Shown here in pieces: positions 1 to 3,991 of a stretch of 5,714 nucleotides of DNA. The translations under genes were made by a program, and so were the position numbers. The stretch lies in NCBI GenBank assembly GCA_029942265.1, contig JAOZTO010000180.1:1-5714 (forward strand), read 5' to 3'. The notes under the pieces were generated by a model. That model saw only the letters and a program-made list of their open reading frames with translations. It was not told the DNA's origin and searched no databases. How positions within the stretch are numbered: the stretch's first letter is position 1; each line of letters starts with the position of its first letter. Source of the DNA: Desulfocapsa sp. Its GTDB lineage: Bacteria > Desulfobacterota > Desulfobulbia > Desulfobulbales > Desulfocapsaceae.

Positions 1-1
1 A

Positions 2-107
2 GCATTTTTGTTCGATGTCGAGGTAAATTGAAAATTTTACCGCAGGCATATGGTTGATATTCCGAGGATAAAATTTTTCATTTAACGAAGAGATCGGGCA
101 AAAAGGC
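2..107. repeat. Long imperfect inverted repeat (intergenic element)
   Basis: The left arm (2-41) and right arm (66-107) are imperfect reverse complements. Read as the same strand, both go GC[A/C]TTTTTG, two variable bases, CGAT, then TC, a variable patch, TAAAT, an A-rich run, TTTTA and CC. The loop is about 24 bases (42-65). Short insertions and mismatches lie in the middle of the arms. An inner hairpin GGTAAA/TTTACC (22-41) can form within the left arm. No open frame of interest crosses it, so it is best read as a non-coding repeat or MITE-like unit. The boundaries are mine; the left one may extend beyond the window. Confidence 0.55.
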
Positions 108-128
108 ATTAAATCAACAGGCTCATAG

Positions 129-152
129 ATGGGGAAGTTATTTCGTCCCCGT
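129..152. repeat. GGGGA/TCCCC hairpin next to the 16-base repeat
   Basis: GGGGA (131-135) pairs with TCCCC (146-150) around a 10-base loop, and the stem can be extended by a T-G wobble and an A-T pair. The right arm overlaps the 16-base sequence that recurs in inverted orientation at 1494-1509. No U-tract follows on either strand, so it does not look like an intrinsic terminator. Confidence 0.45.
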
Positions 153-156
153 TCCT
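141..156. repeat. 16-base inverted repeat, left copy
   Basis: TTTCGTCCCCGTTCCT occurs here and, as its exact reverse complement, at 1494-1509. The two copies point towards each other across the sigma-factor gene and its promoter. A perfect 16-mer match is unlikely by chance in a window this size. Beyond the 16 bases, the flanks of the two copies do not match by eye. Confidence 0.7.
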
Positions 157-177
157 AACCACAAAATCACACGGAAC

Positions 178-208
178 TGTAGGAGCCCTGTCCTCAGGGC
201 GATAGCCC
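178..208. repeat. REP-like element with GTAG head and stem-loop
   Basis: The tetranucleotide GTAG (179-182) is followed by a perfect 6-bp stem GCCCTG (185-190) / CAGGGC (195-200) with a TCCT loop, and then GATAG. This matches the layout of REP sequences mobilised by REP-associated tyrosine transposases (GTAG head, then hairpin), and the outline GTAGGAGC...GCGAT is the same as that of well-known gammaproteobacterial REPs. A second, mutually exclusive hairpin GGGC-GATA-GCCC (197-208) reuses the right arm. The element lies 7 bases beyond the sigma-factor stop codon, so it would be transcribed in the 3' end of that mRNA and could stabilise or attenuate it. No REP transposase gene is in the window. 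Confidence 0.65.
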
Positions 209-215
209 CTCACGG

Positions 216-1289
216 TTAGTTACTTTCGAGAAAGCAACGCATATGATCGCAACGTGTAGGATGTCTCAGACGTTGAAGGGCTTCCTGCTCAATTTGCCGA
301 ATACGTTCACGGGAAACATTAAACTGTTTACCAACTTCATCGAGGGTACATTCGCATTTTCCACCAAGTCCAAAACGAAGGCGCAGCACAGTTGCTTCTC
401 TGTCGCTTAATGTCTCCAGGATACGGTCTATCTGCTTGTGCATATCTGTTGTAATTAGGACATCGTCCGGTAGAGTCGCTTTGTCGTTCTCGATAAGCCC
501 CATCAGATTCTGGTTGTTTTCTCCAACAGGTTCTTCAAGGGATACAGGCTCCATAGTAGTTTCAATAATAGAAAGTAATTTGTCGTGATCCATATAGGTA
601 TCTTTGGCTAATTCACTCATTGTAGGCTTTCTGCCGAGTTGTTTACGCAATCCGCTGAATGTTTTGTTAAAATGATTGCGTGAAACCAGAAAGTGAGCAG
701 GGAGCTTAATTGTTCGTGTCTTTTCAGGTATTGCTCGTGTGATGGCCTGCCTGATCCACCAGGAGGCATACGTTGAAAAACGTTTTCCTGTGTTGTGGTC
801 AAAACGAAAAACTGCCCTCATAAGTCCAATGCATCCTTCTTGAACGAGATCCCCAAGGCTGAGTCCTCTGTCGGTATATCGCTTTGCAATAGAACAGACG
901 AGACGCATGTTAGCGACGATAAGCACAGTTTTTGCCTCTTCAATTTCCTGAGCAAGAGATTTGAAATGATCGCACAAAAAGCGAATTTCTTCGTCGTGAA
1001 GCTGTTCATTGCAAATAGAGTCCAAGGTGCCGAGAATATGTTCAAGGCGGCGTTTTCCCGGTTTGATTGGATTGTTTTTATCTTCCCAGCTTTGCACTGT
1101 CTCTTTGAGTGTGGTGATTGTAGTGGATGCTGATCGGATCGCTTTCACACTTTCAATAATGGCGTTGAAATTCCCTCTGATTATTTTTGCGTAATGCACT
1201 TCGTCTTTGTGAGTGAGCAACTGACTGGTCTGAAGTTGTTGCGCTACTAAAGAAGGTGGTTGGCGGTCAACGTATGTTTGAGTGTTCAT
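216..1289 (-). CDS. RpoD-like alternative sigma factor (sigma-70 family, group 2)
   Basis: A 357-residue sigma-70 family protein that directs core RNA polymerase to promoters. By eye there is a region 1.2-like segment (about 22-40), a short non-conserved stretch (about 41-115), region 2 (about 118-195, with DLVQEG at 147-152 and RFSTYASWWIRQAITRAI at 170-187), region 3 (about 195-275) and region 4 (about 285-347, with VSRERIRQIEQEAL and a C-terminal LRHP). Gln181 and Thr184 match the -10-reading residues of E. coli RpoD (Gln437, Thr440), and the RERIRQ helix matches the -35 reader, so specificity near TTGACA/TATAAT is likely. Region 1.1 is missing, so this is probably not the housekeeping factor. 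It differs from RpoS by retaining about 75 residues between regions 1.2 and 2. The start is supported by AAGGAT 6 bases upstream of the ATG (1296-1301). It is transcribed divergently from the sigma-54 activator and probably has a sigma-54 promoter. Confidence 0.93.
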   Translation of the reverse strand: MNTQTYVDRQPPSLVAQQLQTSQLLTHKDEVHYAKIIRGNFNAIIESVKAIRSASTTITTLKETVQSWEDKNNPIKPGKRRLEHILGTLDSICNEQLHDEEIRFLCDHFKSLAQEIEEAKTVLIVANMRLVCSIAKRYTDRGLSLGDLVQEGCIGLMRAVFRFDHNTGKRFSTYASWWIRQAITRAIPEKTRTIKLPAHFLVSRNHFNKTFSGLRKQLGRKPTMSELAKDTYMDHDKLLSIIETTMEPVSLEEPVGENNQNLMGLIENDKATLPDDVLITTDMHKQIDRILETLSDREATVLRLRFGLGGKCECTLDEVGKQFNVSRERIRQIEQEALQRLRHPTRCDHMRCFLESN

Positions 1290-1295
1290 CGTGTG

Positions 1296-1301
1296 ATCCT
1301 T
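1296..1301 (-). promoter_or_regulatory. Ribosome binding site of the sigma-factor gene
   Basis: On the minus strand this reads AAGGAT, 6 bases before the ATG at 1289-1287. It fixes the start of the sigma factor. Confidence 0.7.
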
Positions 1302-1351
1302 GTTGAAGTGGATGGGCGTCGTGTCAATTTTTTGTAAGTATAGATGCCTAT

Positions 1352-1367
1352 TGCAAAAAACGATCCG
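1352..1367 (-). promoter_or_regulatory. Candidate sigma-54 (-24/-12) promoter of the sigma-factor gene
   Basis: On the minus strand the sequence is CGGATCGTTTTTTGCA. It keeps the invariant GG (1366-1365) and GC (1354-1353) with exactly 10 bases between them, and the fuller TTGCA at -12. It matches 9 of the 12 specified bases of TGGCACG-N4-TTGCW, missing the first T and the CA of GGCAC. The predicted transcription start is near 1341, giving a leader of about 50 bases. GG-N10-GC alone is common by chance. The call rests on the extended -12 match, the position, and the TGT-N10-ACA palindrome at the right distance upstream. Confidence 0.5.
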
Positions 1368-1382
1368 TTTCCTCTTTGCTTT

Positions 1383-1395
1383 TTTATTTTTGATT
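1383..1395 (-). promoter_or_regulatory. Weak IHF-like A/T-rich site between enhancer and promoter
   Basis: On the minus strand AATCAA is followed by an A-rich run. It matches the WATCAA half of the IHF consensus, but the TTR half is not present. Its place between the palindrome (1442-1457) and the -24/-12 element (1352-1367) is where IHF often bends DNA at sigma-54 promoters. The evidence is positional and weak. Confidence 0.2.
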
Positions 1396-1441
1396 AAAAC
1401 AAGTGTGTTACGGGATTGTTTTGTTGACGATAAAAAACAGG

Positions 1442-1457
1442 TGTCAGAATTATGACA
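1442..1457. promoter_or_regulatory. Palindromic TGT-N10-ACA operator/enhancer site
   Basis: TGTCAGAATTATGACA is an almost perfect 16-base palindrome: TGTCA, one base, AATT, one base, TGACA. It fits the TGT-N10-ACA form of NifA upstream activator sites. Its centre is about 109 bases upstream of the transcription start predicted from the -24/-12 element, within the usual enhancer range. The divergent gene encodes a NifA/NorR-type activator with a Fis-type helix-turn-helix, which makes that protein the natural candidate to bind here. Binding is inference. Confidence 0.5.
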
Positions 1458-1476
1458 ACCTTGTTACCGTGTTGTC
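1454..1476. repeat. GACAAC-N11-GTTGTC inverted repeat overlapping the enhancer site
   Basis: GACAAC (1454-1459) and GTTGTC (1471-1476) are perfect 6-base inverted arms with an 11-base spacer. The left arm shares TGACA with the 1442-1457 palindrome, so two dimeric sites would overlap. This could be a second binding mode or a competing operator. No function can be assigned from sequence alone. Confidence 0.35.
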
Positions 1477-1493
1477 GCTCACTTAAACAGCTA

Positions 1494-1509
1494 AGGAACG
1501 GGGACGAAA
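1494..1509. repeat. 16-base inverted repeat, right copy
   Basis: AGGAACGGGGACGAAA is the exact reverse complement of 141-156. Here it sits just upstream of the activator's promoter, and the partner CCCC arm that makes a hairpin in the left copy is absent. A small CAAG-CTA-CTTG hairpin (1524-1534) follows and runs into the -35 box. Confidence 0.7.
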
Positions 1510-1531
1510 GGCCTATTCTCGGACAAGCTAC

Positions 1532-1559
1532 TTGACAAAATAATGCAATGGCGTAAAAT
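1532..1559 (+). promoter_or_regulatory. Sigma-70-type promoter of the activator-binding protein-sensor operon
   Basis: TTGACA (1532-1537, perfect -35) is followed by a 16-base spacer and TAAAAT (1554-1559, 5 of 6 to the -10 consensus). Transcription would start near 1566 and leave a leader of about 79 bases before the ATG at 1645. Either the housekeeping sigma factor or the RpoD-like factor encoded next door could read it, judging from the latter's conserved recognition residues. Confidence 0.65.
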
Positions 1560-1644
1560 TGACAGTTGGTGTAAACTAAGTTTCCGAGTGGTCGTTCTGT
1601 TTCCATGGCCCTACAGCATCATTAGTAAGTATTTGAGAGAGTGT

Positions 1645-3198
1645 ATGAAATTACTTAAAGACGATCTTTCAAGTTTGCGACAGCGTCTTGAACATGTGAG
1701 TAATAGTTGGTCAGTAGATCACTATAATTCGCTGATAACATTCTATATTCAACTTATTCCACGGTTGATGAAAGTGGATCGATGTACTATTTTTTTAAAA
1801 GACCCCCTGATGGAATCTCTGGTGTCCATGTATGGAACAGGTCTTGAAAACAATGTTCTTAAGGTCCCGCTTGAAGGAAGTATTGTGGGAAGGGTTCTAC
1901 TTGCCAAGCAGAGTATTGTTGTAAACAATCTTGACGGTAAATCCGGACATCACCTCTTGACCGATGAACAGACCGGGTTTTTAAGCCGAAATACCCTCTG
2001 TACTCCCATAAAGAGTGTTACTGATAGCAGTGTTCTTGGGGTGATACAGCTGTTAAACACCCAAGAGACTGATTCGTTCACCGAAGATAGTCAAAATGAA
2101 CTGGAAGAAATTGCAGGGTATTTGTCCATTTCCATAGAGTCTATACTTCTCAACACAAAAATTATCTCCATTGCACATGCATTTGACGATGAAGTTTCCC
2201 GCCTTGAATGTGATGTGCTTCGTGATGGACATTTTATTGCCGAAAGCTCCGCAATGAGGAAAGTACTTGATCTTGTGCAAGTTTTACGTGACACCCCGGT
2301 AAACGTCTTGATCCAGGGTGAGAATGGAACGGGCAAGGAACTTGTTGCAAGAATGATCCACAATAGTGGTGGAAAAGAGAATCGTCCGTTTGTTCCTGTT
2401 AACTGTGCCTGTTTGCCGGAGGCATTGGTTGAAAGTGAATTTTTTGGGCATGAAAAAGGTGCATTTACCGGAGCTGTCAAAAGCCGTAAAGGTCGATTTG
2501 AAGAGGCTAAGGGAGGCTCGCTCTTCCTTGATGAAATCGGCGAAATGACACCCATGGTACAGCCTAAATTTCTTCGCGCTATCCAGGAACAGGAAGGCTC
2601 CAGATTGGGTAGTAATGTTATTATTCCCTATGACGTGCGATTGATTTCCGCTACAAACTGTGATTTATCACAAAAGGTTGCACAGGGTGATTTTCGTGAA
2701 GATCTGTTTTTTAGACTTTTTTCTGTGGAACTGGAAATTCCTCCCCTGCGTGACCGTAAAGAAGATATTGTGCCTCTTGCGCTCTCTTTTTTGAAGGAAA
2801 CAAATCTGAAGTTTTCAAAAAATGTTCGTGGATTTGAACCACGATTACTGGTATTGTTTGAAGAGTATCAATGGCCGGGTAATGTTCGGCAACTATTAAA
2901 GGAAGTGGAGCGTCTTGTTGCCCTTACGAAAAATGATATGCAGATGCAGATAAAAACATGTTCTCGTGAGTTACAGGGTTTTGCAGGAGAAAATATTGAG
3001 AGGCTAAGTGTTGAGACTGTCGATAGTTATGCGTTACCGGAACAAGTGAAAAATCTTGAAAAAAGTCTTATCCAAAAAGCAATGAAAAAAACTGCTGGAA
3101 ATAAAACGCAGGCAGCTGGCTTGCTCCATATCACACGACAGGGATTATTGAAAAAAATCAAGCGCTATCAAATTGCTAGGAGCTTGGAAGGGTGTTGA
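1645..3198 (+). CDS. Sigma-54-dependent transcriptional activator (GAF-AAA+-Fis HTH), NifA/NorR type
   Basis: A 517-residue bacterial enhancer-binding protein that uses ATP to open sigma-54 promoters. An N-terminal GAF sensory domain (about 26-165) carries the D-x2-TGF-x-x-RN-x-LC-x-PI signature at 107-122. The AAA+ domain (about 201-435) has Walker A GENGTGKE (225-232), GAFTGA for sigma-54 contact (272-277), Walker B LFLDE (293-297) and arginine-finger candidates Arg351 and Arg357 in FREDLFFR. A Fis-type helix-turn-helix lies at 474-511. There is no receiver domain, so it probably responds to a ligand or partner through GAF rather than to phosphorylation. I chose the ATG at 1645, preceded by GAGAGAG. 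The longer in-frame start at 1543 lies inside the promoter and would add 34 residues unlike the family. It is first in an operon, with one base to the next start. The ligand is unknown. Confidence 0.93.
   Translation: MKLLKDDLSSLRQRLEHVSNSWSVDHYNSLITFYIQLIPRLMKVDRCTIFLKDPLMESLVSMYGTGLENNVLKVPLEGSIVGRVLLAKQSIVVNNLDGKSGHHLLTDEQTGFLSRNTLCTPIKSVTDSSVLGVIQLLNTQETDSFTEDSQNELEEIAGYLSISIESILLNTKIISIAHAFDDEVSRLECDVLRDGHFIAESSAMRKVLDLVQVLRDTPVNVLIQGENGTGKELVARMIHNSGGKENRPFVPVNCACLPEALVESEFFGHEKGAFTGAVKSRKGRFEEAKGGSLFLDEIGEMTPMVQPKFLRAIQEQEGSRLGSNVIIPYDVRLISATNCDLSQKVAQGDFREDLFFRLFSVELEIPPLRDRKEDIVPLALSFLKETNLKFSKNVRGFEPRLLVLFEEYQWPGNVRQLLKEVERLVALTKNDMQMQIKTCSRELQGFAGENIERLSVETVDSYALPEQVKNLEKSLIQKAMKKTAGNKTQAAGLLHITRQGLLKKIKRYQIARSLEGC
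3186..3191 (+). promoter_or_regulatory. Ribosome binding site of the binding lipoprotein gene
   Basis: GGAAGG lies 8 bases before the ATG at 3200, inside the last codons of the activator. It favours the 3200 start over an in-frame ATG at 3173, and suggests translational coupling across the TGA-A-ATG junction. Confidence 0.6.
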
Positions 3199-3199
3199 A

Positions 3200-3985
3200 A
3201 TGTGTGCTTACATAAAAAAATACTGCTGTCTCTTTCTGGTATTGCCCGTGTTCTTATACGGCTGTGATGCTACAGAACATCCGTTTATGGATGCTGTTCA
3301 AAAGAGAGAAATTCTTATCTATTGTGGTACGACAATGCTTGATCCTATTATGGAGATTGCTGCCATCGTTGAAAAAGAAAAAAATTGTGTGGTGAAAATC
3401 AGTTATGGCGGATCTGGGCATTTAAAAAAATCCATTGAAGTCAACAAACTCGGAGATCTTTTCCTTCCAGGTTCCGCATCGTACCTCAATTCCCTACAAG
3501 AAAAAGGAGTGGTTGTTGATACTGTGGATGTTGGTTTTATGGAGGTTGCTCTGTTTGTTAGCAGGGGAAACCCCAAGAGTGTGCAAGCGGATATAGCTGA
3601 ACTGTTGCGACCTGATCTACGGGTTGTGATTGGCACAGATACCAGTGGCTCTATTGGAAAAGAGTCGCGCATTCGTCTCGAAAAACAATCGATCTATAAT
3701 GAAGTCCTCAAAAAAGCGATCTATTTGACAACAGACTCAAAGGGTTTGGTGCGAGCATTGCGTAATGGTGATGCCGATCTTGTCCTTAACTGGCGAGCAG
3801 TTGCCTATACAAAAGACAATAAGCTTTATATGGATGAAATTCGCCTTCCAGTAGATCAGGTTGATAAGAAAAAGCTCACTATCGGACTCCTTGCAAGCAG
3901 TAAAAATCCTGAATTGGCTACCTACTTTATGGATTTTGCTGCCTCAACTCTTGGGCAGGAAATATTTGAACGCTACGGATTATAG
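3200..3985 (+). CDS. ModA-like substrate-binding lipoprotein without a visible transporter
   Basis: A 261-residue type 2 periplasmic binding protein. A lipoprotein signal peptide (1-21) ends in the lipobox LYGC, with lipidated Cys22. The following Asp23 is the +2 residue that keeps lipoproteins in the inner membrane in enterics. The mature part aligns along its length with the molybdate-binding protein ModA: ILIYCGTTMLDPIMEIA (38-54), YGGSGHLKKSI (69-79) and GDLFLPGSASYL (85-96), VVIGTDTSGSIG (142-153), and the ending EIFERYGL. The tyrosine of the E. coli ModA pocket (Tyr170) is not kept; Leu196 or Asn197 falls there by eye, so the ligand may be another oxyanion or small anion. No permease or ATPase gene is adjacent. 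It sits between a sigma-54 activator and a membrane sensor, which points to a sensing rather than a transport role. An in-frame ATG at 3173 would spoil the signal peptide. Confidence 0.85.
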   Translation: MCAYIKKYCCLFLVLPVFLYGCDATEHPFMDAVQKREILIYCGTTMLDPIMEIAAIVEKEKNCVVKISYGGSGHLKKSIEVNKLGDLFLPGSASYLNSLQEKGVVVDTVDVGFMEVALFVSRGNPKSVQADIAELLRPDLRVVIGTDTSGSIGKESRIRLEKQSIYNEVLKKAIYLTTDSKGLVRALRNGDADLVLNWRAVAYTKDNKLYMDEIRLPVDQVDKKKLTIGLLASSKNPELATYFMDFAASTLGQEIFERYGL

Positions 3986-3991
3986 GATTAC

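Noticed and set aside
185..200. GCCCTG/CAGGGC hairpin as an intrinsic terminator of the sigma-factor gene
   Set aside because: No run of U follows on the minus strand, and the GTAG head fits a REP element better.
617..1194. Several open frames overlapping the sigma-factor gene in other frames on both strands
   Set aside because: They lie wholly within a gene with clear sigma-70 homology, show no recognisable domain, and have no convincing ribosome binding site.
1337..1342. TATACT on the minus strand as a sigma-70 -10 box for the sigma-factor gene
   Set aside because: No acceptable -35 hexamer is found 15-18 bases upstream; the overlapping -24/-12 element fits better. It remains a weak alternative.
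1543..1644. In-frame upstream start that would lengthen the activator by 34 residues
   Set aside because: It lies between the -35 and -10 boxes of the promoter, has no ribosome binding site, and the added residues match nothing in the family. The ATG at 1645 has a GAGAGAG upstream.
2053..2555. Open frames of 60-154 residues antiparallel or parallel to the activator gene
   Set aside because: They are shadows of the strongly conserved GAF and AAA+ coding sequence and have no family resemblance.
3173..3199. In-frame upstream start for the binding lipoprotein
   Set aside because: It would put nine extra residues before a good lipoprotein signal peptide and overlap the activator; GGAAGG at 3186-3191 fits the 3200 start.
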